Origin: Lishizhenia sp033720595
GTDB taxonomy: Bacteria > Bacteroidota > Bacteroidia > Flavobacteriales_D > Crocinitomicaceae
Direction of reading: 5' to 3'
NCBI RefSeq assembly: GCF_033720595.1
Contig: NZ_JAWWCF010000005.1
Coordinates: forward strand, 1-33,982
Length of the DNA: 33,982 bases
Numbering within the stretch: the first letter of the stretch is position 1; every line of letters starts with the position of its first letter. The notes below the pieces were generated by a model. That model ran no database searches, was not told the origin of the DNA, and was given only the letters and a program-made list of their open reading frames with translations. Both the position numbers and the translations under genes were made by a program. Below, piece after piece: positions 23,002-31,443 of the stretch.

Positions 23002-25665
23002 ATGTGGTTTAAACTTTCTCAATTAATCTTAAGAAATCGTTTCTTAATCTTGTCAATATTGTTCCTGGTAACGGTAACAATGGGCTACTTTGCGGCAACC
23101 AGCCTTAAACTAGATAACAAGTACGGAAACATGCTCCCGAAAGAGAGTCCTGCACAAAGCAAGTATTTGAAGTTTAAAGAAATGTTTGGTGAAGATGGTG
23201 GAACCCTTGTTATTGCCATCAAAACTGATAGTTTATATACGGAGGAGAATTTCAAACTGTGGAAACAGTTGGGAGATGATATTGCACAAGTAGATGGAAT
23301 TGAATCTGTACTTTCTGAAGCAAGTTTATTTACCCTTGAAAACAATACGGAAGCGCAGAAATTCGAAGCTCACCGCATTTTCACGGATACCACATACCAA
23401 GAAAAATCAATTCAACAAATTAAAGAGGAAATTCGTAATAACCCACTTTACGATGATCTTCTCTACACGAAAGATGGCCACGTTTCCCTCATGATGATAG
23501 GGGTAAGTGAAGCATTCCTTGCCAATCCTAAGAAAAGTGATGTGGTTGTTGATGTAGAAAAAATGGCAGAAGAATTAACGCCAGTTTTTGGAAAAATTCA
23601 CTTTGCCGGACTACCCCACATTCGAGTAATCATTGCCAAAAGAGTAATGAGTGAAATGTACATATTTATTGGTTTAGCAATTGCTGTAACTTCTTTATTA
23701 CTTTTCATTTTCTTCAAATCATTTAGAGTTGTAATGTTCTGTAACTTGGTGGTATTTACCGCTGTGATTTGGTCCTTAGGTATCATCGGTATGCTAGGTT
23801 TCAAACTATCGATAATGATGGCCTTGATTCCACCATTGATGATTGTAATTGGAATTCCGAATTGTATCTTCTTACTTACAAAGTTCCACCGAGAGGTCTC
23901 TTTGCACGGTAACAAAACCAAAGCACTCTCGCGCGTTATCCAGAAAATTGGAAATGCTACTTTCTTAACGAACTTAACAACAGCCTTAGGGTTCTCAACC
24001 TTCATTTTCACCAACAGTGAAAAATTAATTGAGTTCGGTATCATAGCTTCTGTGAATATTTTATTGGTATTCGTATTATCTATTACCATTATCCCTATCG
24101 TCTTCTCTTTGGCCAAAATGCCAAAAAATAGACACCTTTCTCACTTAGACAGAGACTTCACTAAAGGCTTAATGACCAAATTAGCCCACATCGTATCTTC
24201 TCGAAGAACGAAAGCGTATTGGGTTACTGCAGTGATTGTTGCACTTTGTGTTTTTGGAATGACACGTATTGAAGCAACAGGAAACCTTACGAGTGATTTA
24301 CCGAGTGATGACCCTATTTTATTGGATGTAAATTTCTTGCAAAACAGTTTTGGTGGCGCCATTCCTTTCGAGGTGATGGTAGACTATAAAAATGAAGGAA
24401 GATTACTGAAAACCTCTACAATGAAAAAGATAGAGGAAGTTCAAGAAGTATTTGCAGCAGATACGATGTTCTCTAAATCACTTTCCTACATTGATGCGAT
24501 CAAGGTGATTAACATGGCTTACTACGGAAATAATCCAAGTCAATATAAAATCATTAATAACAGAGATAAAAGAAGATTGAAGACCTACATGGATTCTATG
24601 AATTTATCTCAAAATAACAACACCAACATATCGCTTAGCGAATTAGTAGATACAAGTAGAACTACGCTTAGAATCCGTATGCAAGTGAGAGATTTAGGTT
24701 CTTACGAAATCGCAGATAAGGTGGATACTATCCGTAGAAAAATTGACAATATCTTAAACCCAGACAAAGCAGAATACGAACGTTTGTACGCTGCCTATGA
24801 AGCCGGTGATAAAGCAGTATTAGATACTTTAATTCTAGAAAACTCTGGCATCTACAATGGCGTAACGGCGAATTTATCCAATGGAAATGACGAATTGCAG
24901 TATGCCTTTGATATGAACCCGGAAAAAATCAGAGAATACTACGACAAGGTAGAATTAAAAACAGCCTTGAGAAGTGCAATTGATGAGGAATATTTCGGTA
25001 TAGACATAACAGGAACTTCTGTAGTAGCTGCTGAGGGAACACAATACCTAGTAAAGAACTTACTAACGAGTTTAATGATTGCGATTGTAATTATTGCTGT
25101 GTTAATGTCTCTCTTGTTTAGATCTTGGAAGATGGTTGTTATCTCATTGATACCTAACTTTATTCCTCTTTTAACAACAGCAGGTATTATGGGATTCTTC
25201 CAGATTCCTGTAAAGCCTTCAACGATTTTAGTATTTAGTATCGCCTTTGGTATTTCTGTAGATGATACCATTCACTTCTTGGCGAAGTATAGAATGGAAT
25301 TGAAGTCAAATCATTGGGATTTAAAACTATGTGTAATGAATGCCTTGAAGGAAACCGGTGTAAGTATGTTCTATACTTCCATCGTATTATTCTTTGGTTT
25401 CTCTATGTTTGCCTTATCTCAATTTGGAGGTACACAAGCATTAGGATTATTGGTTTCGTTAACCTTATTAATTGCGATGACAACGAACCTTGTAGTGCTT
25501 CCATCGCTTTTACTAACTTTAGAAAAACGTGTTTCTTCGAAAGCATTTGAAGAGCCATACATACAGATTTACGACGAAGAAACAGACATAGACTTGGATG
25601 AGCTAGAGGTTGACAGAACTACGGCCATCGACTATGATCCTTCGGAGGAGTTAGACAAAACTTAA
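23002..25665 (+). CDS. RND-superfamily exporter with two MMPL domains
   Basis: An 887-residue inner-membrane protein, expected to have 12 helices in two homologous halves, each with one N-terminal helix, a large periplasmic loop and a bundle of five helices. The first half has DNKYGNMLPKESPAQSKY after helix 1 (typical of RND proteins of the MMPL/HpnN type) and bundles at about 215-370. The second half has bundles from about 690 on, with the conserved SVDDTIHFLAKYR near 752-764 (Asp754-Asp755) in the proton-relay region. Relatives move lipids, hopanoids or other hydrophobic molecules using the proton gradient. No membrane-fusion or TolC partner is adjacent, which fits this group and not the drug-efflux RND type. 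It ends in a long acidic tail (EELEVDRT and nearby Asp/Glu). Confidence 0.92.
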   Translation: MWFKLSQLILRNRFLILSILFLVTVTMGYFAATSLKLDNKYGNMLPKESPAQSKYLKFKEMFGEDGGTLVIAIKTDSLYTEENFKLWKQLGDDIAQVDGIESVLSEASLFTLENNTEAQKFEAHRIFTDTTYQEKSIQQIKEEIRNNPLYDDLLYTKDGHVSLMMIGVSEAFLANPKKSDVVVDVEKMAEELTPVFGKIHFAGLPHIRVIIAKRVMSEMYIFIGLAIAVTSLLLFIFFKSFRVVMFCNLVVFTAVIWSLGIIGMLGFKLSIMMALIPPLMIVIGIPNCIFLLTKFHREVSLHGNKTKALSRVIQKIGNATFLTNLTTALGFSTFIFTNSEKLIEFGIIASVNILLVFVLSITIIPIVFSLAKMPKNRHLSHLDRDFTKGLMTKLAHIVSSRRTKAYWVTAVIVALCVFGMTRIEATGNLTSDLPSDDPILLDVNFLQNSFGGAIPFEVMVDYKNEGRLLKTSTMKKIEEVQEVFAADTMFSKSLSYIDAIKVINMAYYGNNPSQYKIINNRDKRRLKTYMDSMNLSQNNNTNISLSELVDTSRTTLRIRMQVRDLGSYEIADKVDTIRRKIDNILNPDKAEYERLYAAYEAGDKAVLDTLILENSGIYNGVTANLSNGNDELQYAFDMNPEKIREYYDKVELKTALRSAIDEEYFGIDITGTSVVAAEGTQYLVKNLLTSLMIAIVIIAVLMSLLFRSWKMVVISLIPNFIPLLTTAGIMGFFQIPVKPSTILVFSIAFGISVDDTIHFLAKYRMELKSNHWDLKLCVMNALKETGVSMFYTSIVLFFGFSMFALSQFGGTQALGLLVSLTLLIAMTTNLVVLPSLLLTLEKRVSSKAFEEPYIQIYDEETDIDLDELEVDRTTAIDYDPSEELDKT

Positions 25666-25677
25666 ACCGCAAAAACT

Positions 25678-26538
25678 ATGAAGGGAATTATTTTAGCAGG
25701 AGGATCAGGTACTCGTCTGCATCCATTAACATTGGCTGTAAGTAAGCAGTTAATGCCTATCTACGATAAACCCATGATTTACTATCCGCTTTCTATTTTA
25801 ATGAGTGCGGGTATTAAAGATATTTTGATCATTTCTACACCTCACGACATGCCCAATTTCAAGAAGCTTTTGGGAGACGGGAGTCAGTTAGGATGTAATT
25901 TCCAATACACCATTCAGGAAGAACCCAATGGTTTAGCCCAAGCTTTTGTTTTGGGAGAAGAATTCATAGGTGATGATAAAGTTGCTCTTATATTAGGAGA
26001 CAACATTTTCTACGGTGTAGGAATGGATGAACTACTCAAAGAGAACAATTCACCAGATGGTGGTGTTGTATATGCTTACCATGTGTCAGACCCTAGAAGA
26101 TACGGTGTTGTAGAATTTGACGAGGACATGAATGCTGTTTCTATTGAAGAAAAGCCGGAGCATCCAAAATCTAATTATGCCGTTCCAGGTTTATATTTCT
26201 ATGATAATGACGTAATAGAAATCGCCAAAAACCTAGAGCCATCTGCACGTGGAGAATATGAAATCACAGATGTGAATGCTGAGTATTTGCGTCGTGGAAA
26301 ATTAAAAGTTGCCGTATTAAACCGTGGAACAGCCTGGTTAGATACCGGAACTTTCCCTTCCTTAATGCAAGCCGGACAATTTGTTCAAGTAATTGAAGAA
26401 AGACAAGGCTTAAAGGTAGGATGTATAGAAGAAGTAGCCTATAGAAACGGCTTTATAGATAGAGAACAATTGGAAAAGTTAGCCCAGCCCTTAGTTAAGA
26501 GTGGTTATGGTGATTATTTAATGCGCTTAAAAGATTAG
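25678..26538 (+). CDS. rmlA: Glucose-1-phosphate thymidylyltransferase
   Basis: A 286-residue enzyme that makes dTDP-glucose from glucose 1-phosphate and dTTP, the first step to dTDP-rhamnose and other deoxysugars of surface polysaccharide. The nucleotide-binding signature is LAGGSGTRLHPLT at 6-18, with the conserved Lys in SKQLMPIYDKPMI (22-34), metal-binding Asp108 in GDNIFYG and EEKPEHPKSNYAVPGLYFYD near 158-177. It is full length. It follows the exporter by 12 bases and abuts the polyprenyl synthase directly (TAG then ATG). The usual partners rmlB, rmlC and rmlD are not in the window. Confidence 0.96.
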   Translation: MKGIILAGGSGTRLHPLTLAVSKQLMPIYDKPMIYYPLSILMSAGIKDILIISTPHDMPNFKKLLGDGSQLGCNFQYTIQEEPNGLAQAFVLGEEFIGDDKVALILGDNIFYGVGMDELLKENNSPDGGVVYAYHVSDPRRYGVVEFDEDMNAVSIEEKPEHPKSNYAVPGLYFYDNDVIEIAKNLEPSARGEYEITDVNAEYLRRGKLKVAVLNRGTAWLDTGTFPSLMQAGQFVQVIEERQGLKVGCIEEVAYRNGFIDREQLEKLAQPLVKSGYGDYLMRLKD

Positions 26539-27507
26539 ATGAATACAATTTTAGAATACCAGGGAATTTTAGAGAATGAGATTCAGAAAATTTCCTTTCC
26601 GAAAGAACCCGCGAACCTTTATGACCCATTAACTTACTTTCTTACCCTAGGAGGAAAGAGAACAAGACCAACTTTGGCGATGTTAGGGGCTAATCTTTTC
26701 GGAGAACCTGGTATCAAAGCTTTAAATGCGGCCATTGCGGTTGAATTGTTCCACAATTTCACATTGATCCATGATGACATTATGGACGATGCTCCTTTGC
26801 GTAGAGGTATGCAAACTGTTCACGAAAAATGGGATACTAACGTAGGTATTTTATCGGGTGACGGACTTTTTGTTGTGGCTTATCAATATTTGGCAAAACA
26901 CGATGTTGATGTTTTACCTCGTTTGTTAGAAATCTTCTCAAAAACAGCTTTAGAAGTGTGTGAAGGTCAACAAATGGATATGGACTTTGAAACACGCGAT
27001 GACGTAAGCATTGATGAGTACATAGAAATGATACGTTTAAAGACATCTGTTTTGTTAGGTGCAGCCTTAGAAATGGGAGCTACTATCGCGAAAGCAAGTA
27101 AAGAAGACGCACAGCACATTTATGATTTTGGAATGAATATAGGACTAGCTTTCCAGATTCAAGATGATATTCTGGACCTCTATGCAGATCCTGATAAGTT
27201 TGGAAAACAAGTAGGTGGAGATGTTATCGCCAACAAGAAAACATACTTACAACTTTCAGCTTATCAACATGCTAATGAAGTTACTCATGGTACACTTAAA
27301 AGCTTAGAAACAGAAACAGACTTAGTAGAAAAAGTAAGTCAAGTACGTTCTATTTTTGATGAAATTGGTGTCCGCGAAATGGCAGAGCAAAAGAAGGATG
27401 AGTTCTACCAAAATGCACTTACAGCCATGGAAAAAATTAACGTTCCAGCAACTAACAAGGAGAACTTATTAGGATTAGCAAAAATGCTAATGAGCAGAGA
27501 AGTTTAA
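26539..27507 (+). CDS. Polyprenyl diphosphate synthase
   Basis: A 322-residue all-helical trans-isoprenyl diphosphate synthase that lengthens isoprenoid chains with isopentenyl diphosphate. GGKRTRP at 38-44 binds the substrate. The first aspartate-rich motif is DDIMD at 79-83 (with LRRG after it) and the second is DDILD at 209-213. The residue five positions before the first motif is Phe74, which in this family tends to limit chain length, suggesting a short-chain (C15-C20) product, but this is not decisive. The start codon follows the rmlA stop immediately. In this operon it could supply lipid carrier or quinone precursors. A terminator follows. Confidence 0.92.
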   Translation: MNTILEYQGILENEIQKISFPKEPANLYDPLTYFLTLGGKRTRPTLAMLGANLFGEPGIKALNAAIAVELFHNFTLIHDDIMDDAPLRRGMQTVHEKWDTNVGILSGDGLFVVAYQYLAKHDVDVLPRLLEIFSKTALEVCEGQQMDMDFETRDDVSIDEYIEMIRLKTSVLLGAALEMGATIAKASKEDAQHIYDFGMNIGLAFQIQDDILDLYADPDKFGKQVGGDVIANKKTYLQLSAYQHANEVTHGTLKSLETETDLVEKVSQVRSIFDEIGVREMAEQKKDEFYQNALTAMEKINVPATNKENLLGLAKMLMSREV

Positions 27508-27523
27508 AAGAAAATACTATTCA

Positions 27524-27558
27524 AAAAAAGCCATTCCCTTAATGAGAATGGCTTTTTT
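27524..27558 (+). terminator. Rho-independent terminator of the MMPL-rmlA-polyprenyl synthase operon
   Basis: A perfect 13-base-pair stem, 27524-27536 with 27546-27558 (GCCATTC / GAATGGC flanked by A6 / T6), and a 9-base loop. It closes the operon and, having A and T runs on both sides, could also stop leftward transcription. Confidence 0.9.
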
Positions 27559-27644
27559 GTTATTCAAGGATTCACTAAAAAACTCAAGTAAGAAGGAATT
27601 CGGCCTTGTAAATGAAACTTTATTTTTCAAAATGAAAGCTTAGG

Positions 27645-27771
27645 AAGTTCGTTTAGCTCGATAGAGATCCAACGAACGAACTTAGTTTTCATGAAGAAAA
27701 AGGAAGTTTTAGTTACACAGCCTAGCGTTTTCTTTGGTTCGTTTCTTTTTGGCAATGCAAAAGAAATGAAC
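27645..27771. repeat. Two inverted repeats in the gap between convergent genes
   Basis: The first pairs AAGTTCGTT (27645-27653) with AACGAACTT (27675-27683). The second pairs GTTCGTTTCTTTT (27737-27749) with AAAAGAAATGAAC (27759-27771) with one mismatch. The spacer reads in part like a decayed coding fragment (FVSFWQCKRNEQ in one frame), as seen in Bacteroidota dispersed intergenic repeats. There is no gene between 27559 and 27795. Confidence 0.5.
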
Positions 27772-27795
27772 AAAACCCAAGCTACGAAGCCATTA

Positions 27796-29106
27796 CTAAA
27801 AAGGCTTATAATTCACCTCTACCTTCGCTTTTAGCTGATTCAATAAAGAATACAGTCCAAAGAAAGTACGCATGATATAAATGGCATCCCTACTTCCTCT
27901 GGCGTTATTCATTTTTCTTAGTTCTTTATCTTGTGACAAATCTTCTCCCATCCCATAGATCTTTTGAAAGAAATCATCATTGCCAAAATCAAAACTATCT
28001 CCGTGGAAAGGTTGAGCAAGCAAAGCTACACTTTGAATGATCATCGCTTTGAGTTTCTTTTTCTGCTCAGGAGTATCCTCTGGTCTGTAGAAATTCATGT
28101 TCTCGAAAATTACTTTCAACTCTTCTTCTTTGTCCAAAATATCCGGACGTAACAATTGAAAGTAATTCGCAGCAAACTCCTCTGGAATCTCCTTTACACA
28201 ACCAAAGTCAAGTATACATAAATTGTGATTTTCATCCACCAAGAAATTACCCGGATGCGGATCTGCATGCACCATACGTAATTCTTTCATTTGATACATG
28301 AAAAAATCCCACATACTCTGCCCTACTTGATTTCTTATTGCCTGACTCGGATTTGATTTGATAAAATCAGGAAACTTCTCTCCCTCTAACCAATCCATAG
28401 TTAGTACCCTACGGGCACTTAAATCCTTGTAATATTTAGGAAATCTGGTATGCGCTATGAAGCTACATTTCTCTGAGATGAATTGAGATCGATTTAACTC
28501 TAACTCGTAATCCGTCTCTTCTATCATTTTGGATTCTACCTCCTCCATGTACATCTCCATGTCAGCAGCCTTCATATTCAAGAGTTTCTTTGCCAAAGGT
28601 TTGATCATCTTTAAATCAGAACTAATGGCATCACCTACTCCCGGATATTGAATTTTCACAGCTAACTCTTTGCCATCTTTGGTGGCCTTGTGCACCTGAC
28701 CAATACTTGCTGCATTTACCGCTTCTTTTGTAAACGTATCAAATAGCTCATTGGGCTTTGCTCCCAATTGTTTCACAAAAGTTTTCGCTATCAACGGAAA
28801 GGACAAAGCAGGAGCACTGTATTGCGACAAAGAAAACTTCTCTTGATAGGCAGATGGTAGCATTTGGTTGTCCATACTCATCATTTGCGCCACCTTCAAG
28901 GCACTCCCTTTCAACTCACTTAAAGAAGCATAAATATCTTCCGCATTATCGTGGTGTAACTCGTCTTTGGTCAGATCTCTATTAATGGATTTCTTCGCGT
29001 AATACTTAATATAATTACCACCCACTTTAGCACTGGCTCCCATTATTTTGGCCGCGCGCTTCACTTTAGAAACGGGTATTTTACCCTGGCCTTCTTCCTT
29101 GCTCAT
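27796..29106 (-). CDS. AarF/ABC1/UbiB family kinase-like protein
   Basis: A 436-residue ABC1 (UbiB-like) atypical kinase. Landmarks are LKGSALKVAQ at 65-74 (the family KxGQ motif, here KVAQ), the Ala-rich nucleotide loop NAASIGQVH at 131-139, Lys151 in VKIQYPGV, HADPHPGN at 280-287 (Asp282) and the metal-binding Asp300 in LDFGCVKE. Relatives support ubiquinone or prenyl-lipid metabolism by ATP-dependent lipid extraction rather than ordinary protein kinase action. It follows the TetR gene directly (one base between its ATG and the TetR stop), so they form a two-gene operon. No transmembrane helix is obvious at the C-terminus. Confidence 0.92.
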   Translation of the reverse strand: MSKEEGQGKIPVSKVKRAAKIMGASAKVGGNYIKYYAKKSINRDLTKDELHHDNAEDIYASLSELKGSALKVAQMMSMDNQMLPSAYQEKFSLSQYSAPALSFPLIAKTFVKQLGAKPNELFDTFTKEAVNAASIGQVHKATKDGKELAVKIQYPGVGDAISSDLKMIKPLAKKLLNMKAADMEMYMEEVESKMIEETDYELELNRSQFISEKCSFIAHTRFPKYYKDLSARRVLTMDWLEGEKFPDFIKSNPSQAIRNQVGQSMWDFFMYQMKELRMVHADPHPGNFLVDENHNLCILDFGCVKEIPEEFAANYFQLLRPDILDKEEELKVIFENMNFYRPEDTPEQKKKLKAMIIQSVALLAQPFHGDSFDFGNDDFFQKIYGMGEDLSQDKELRKMNNARGSRDAIYIMRTFFGLYSLLNQLKAKVEVNYKPF

Positions 29107-29107
29107 T

Positions 29108-29746
29108 TTACAGTACTTTAGTTTTTATAGCAAACTTTCCAAAATCTAACATTGCATCTAACGGACCTTTGCCTAGTAGGTCAAACGCCAAGTTCACCGA
29201 TTTCTCAATAGCCGCATCCGTGGTTTCAAAATCATCTGATTCATCTTTCAACCATACTCTATACACATAGGTGAAAAGCAAATAGAAACCTTTTGAATAA
29301 TGATCAGATATATAAGGACGGTTTACCACTTCCTCTTCATTTCTCGCTTCCATTAAAATTTGTTCTACCCTTGCATTCAACTGAAGAAAGAAATCTTTCC
29401 AGTCATCCTTAAACTCTTTCAATACGCGAGGATCTGTAGAATTATACTTGTGCAACAAATAGCTGCGTTCCATTTTCAAATGTTCAAACAATGTAAAATA
29501 CAGGGCCAACAATTTTTCTCTGGCGCTAAATGATGCATAGTTTTCGTCTTCATCCAATGCTTTTAAGGTTTGATCTACCAACTGGCGAAGAAACACTTTT
29601 TTTAATTGTTGCATGCTCGAAAAATGAGCGTAAAACTCACTTTCTTCCACCTCTAGTTCTTCCGTAAATTCGAATACTGAATGCGGTGGTCGACCCTTGG
29701 TCAATTCAAACTTTTTATAGGCTTTTAGAAGTATAGATTTTTCCAT
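29108..29746 (-). CDS. TetR-family transcriptional regulator
   Basis: A 212-residue one-component regulator. I favour the start at 29746 (MEKSILLKAYKKFELTKGRPPHSVFEF) because TetR proteins begin a few residues before helix 1; an in-frame ATG at 29812 would add 22 residues. The DNA-binding helix-turn-helix is at about 18-45, in which VEESEFYAHFSSMQQLKKVF matches the TetR pattern of a Phe-Tyr-x-HF recognition helix. The rest is a helical ligand domain. Its only close partner is the AarF-like kinase, so it may regulate this operon and respond to a lipid, but no operator was identified. Confidence 0.82.
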   Translation of the reverse strand: MEKSILLKAYKKFELTKGRPPHSVFEFTEELEVEESEFYAHFSSMQQLKKVFLRQLVDQTLKALDEDENYASFSAREKLLALYFTLFEHLKMERSYLLHKYNSTDPRVLKEFKDDWKDFFLQLNARVEQILMEARNEEEVVNRPYISDHYSKGFYLLFTYVYRVWLKDESDDFETTDAAIEKSVNLAFDLLGKGPLDAMLDFGKFAIKTKVL

Positions 29747-29858
29747 GACTTTTCTTTTTAAAACAAACGCTTTCAAGGAATTGTTTAGTATTTCAAGATC
29801 TACTTTTAACATTAACTAACAATTGAAATTAAAAGACAGGTAAATGAAGGAATATTAA

Positions 29859-29914
29859 ATATTTGAATCACTAATATGTCTAACAATCTAAAAGTCTAAC
29901 ATTTTAAATGTCTA
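29859..29914. repeat. Tandem 8-base-period repeat between TetR and glycosyltransferase genes
   Basis: Five consecutive 8-base units, 29875-29882, 29883-29890, 29891-29898, 29899-29906 and 29907-29914, end TCTA, TCTA, TCTA, TTTA and TCTA (for example AAAGTCTA). Two looser units precede them. This is the clearest copy of the 8-base pattern and lies between divergent genes. Confidence 0.62.
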
Positions 29915-29993
29915 TGATTACAAATAATCAATCCCTGTGAAGTAGCACCCTATATATCCATCGAGTTTTAATAGTTATCTCTATTTTAGAAGC

Positions 29994-31211
29994 ATGAAAA
30001 AACATGTACTGTACCTTTCTTATGATGGTATGACAGATCCTTTGGGTCAGTCGCAAGTATTGGCTTACCTCAAAGAACTCACGCAGTACGATTTTGTTTT
30101 TCACCTCATCAGTTTTGAGAAAAAAGACAGGTGGGAACAACATGGTGATTTTATTCAAAAATTTTGCGATGAAGCCAAGATACATTGGTATCCACAAAGC
30201 TACCGTAAAAAACCACCTGTAGTATCAAGTTTTCTTGATGTAAAAAAAATGGAAAAAGTTGCCCTTTCTATTGCAAACAGATATCCTATAGCTTTCATTC
30301 ATTGTAGAAGTTATATGTCCGCACTTGCGGCATTATCTATACGCAAAAAGAAAGGAATTGAATTTCTCTTTGACATGCGTGGTTTCTGGGCAGATGAGCG
30401 GGTTGATGGTAAGATTTGGAACATCAACCAGCCTTTGTACAAATACATATACAACTACTTCAAGAAAAAGGAAGTGGAGTTTTTAAACACAGCGAAACAT
30501 ACCATTTCTTTAACACAGCATGCAAAAGAGGAAATGTTGCGTTGGAAGCAACTTCATTTACAAGACAAAGACATCTCCGTAATACCCTGTTGCGTTAACA
30601 CAGACCTATTCAATCCAGAAGTGATTGATGCGCAAAAAACATTTGAAACCAAACAAAAGTTAGGAATAGCAGAGGCTGATTTCATTTTAGGCTATGTAGG
30701 TTCGTTAGGCACTTGGTACATGTTACCTGAGATGATGGAACTCTATGCAAACTTGCGGAAAAACAAACAACAACCTGTTTTCTTGTTTGTCTCCAAAGAA
30801 GACCCTGAAAACATATACAAACAAGCCCTGAAATACAAGGTTCCAAAAGAAGAAATTGTATTAACCTCTTGCCTCCACCATGAGGTTCCGGAATATGTTT
30901 CAACCTTCGACCTATCGGTATTCTTCATTTTACCTGCCTACTCTAAAAAAGCATCTTCTCCCGTTAAACAAGGAGAACTCATGGCGATGGGTATTCCTTT
31001 AATTTGTAATGCGGGTGTAGGTGATACAGACAAAATAATTACAGAAGCACAAGCGGGTATTGTTTTAAAAGGAACACAACCTGAACACTTTAAAAACCTG
31101 CATTTACCTGAAGTCAACCGTCAGGAAATTATGCAATATGCCAAAGAAAAATTCTCTCTTAAAAATGGTGGTTTGAAGTATTTGTTGGCCTACAAGAAAA
31201 TGATTTCTTAG
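29994..31211 (+). CDS. Glycosyltransferase, family 4-like
   Basis: A 405-residue GT-B-type glycosyltransferase. The N-terminal domain begins MKKHVLYLSYDGMTDPLGQSQVLAYL, the pattern of an acceptor-binding Rossmann domain (the glycine-rich turn GQSQV). The linker and C-terminal domain carry ILGYVGSLGTWYMLPEMME near 225-243 (the start of GT4 C-terminal domains) and SPVKQGELMAMGIPLICNAGVGD near 320-343, the usual nucleotide-sugar-binding region with E-x7-E replaced by a looser form. No transmembrane segment is seen. The likely role is adding a sugar to a surface polysaccharide or lipid. No other glycan gene is adjacent, so the acceptor is unknown. Confidence 0.85.
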   Translation: MKKHVLYLSYDGMTDPLGQSQVLAYLKELTQYDFVFHLISFEKKDRWEQHGDFIQKFCDEAKIHWYPQSYRKKPPVVSSFLDVKKMEKVALSIANRYPIAFIHCRSYMSALAALSIRKKKGIEFLFDMRGFWADERVDGKIWNINQPLYKYIYNYFKKKEVEFLNTAKHTISLTQHAKEEMLRWKQLHLQDKDISVIPCCVNTDLFNPEVIDAQKTFETKQKLGIAEADFILGYVGSLGTWYMLPEMMELYANLRKNKQQPVFLFVSKEDPENIYKQALKYKVPKEEIVLTSCLHHEVPEYVSTFDLSVFFILPAYSKKASSPVKQGELMAMGIPLICNAGVGDTDKIITEAQAGIVLKGTQPEHFKNLHLPEVNRQEIMQYAKEKFSLKNGGLKYLLAYKKMIS

Positions 31212-31399
31212 ATTTCTAGAGAGCTAAATGATCAGTATTAAGTGTGATTACTGAGCAGGAGCGAACAAAAATCTCATTCCATGGAAAAGTTGCTCATCTC
31301 GACTCCGATTGATAACCTCAATGAAGACTTTTTAAATCTTCTAATCCTAGGTTTCCGAGCGAAGCGTTGTGGTGAGCCAAGTCAAACTATCGAAGGATA

Positions 31400-31439
31400 A
31401 AATCTTTAAACTCTCAAACATTCAAACCCTCCAACTTCT
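31400..31439. repeat. Tandem 8-base-period repeat before the OmpA-like gene's 3' end
   Basis: Five 8-base units from 31400: 31400-31407, 31408-31415 (AAACTCTC), 31416-31423 (AAACATTC), 31424-31431 and 31432-31439. The first four begin AAA. The remainder of the gap (31212-31399) holds a weak 6-base stem at 31232-31237 / 31249-31254 and a tract around 31345-31395 that looks like a decayed dispersed repeat, but no gene. Confidence 0.58.
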
Positions 31440-31443
31440 CGAA

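Noticed and set aside
23598..24116. A 172-codon minus-strand frame inside the RND exporter gene
   Set aside because: It is antisense to a clearly conserved membrane domain and its composition mirrors that gene; no family features.
31212..31399. Possible tRNA or terminator in the gap after the glycosyltransferase
   Set aside because: Only a 6-base stem without a T-run was found, and no cloverleaf.
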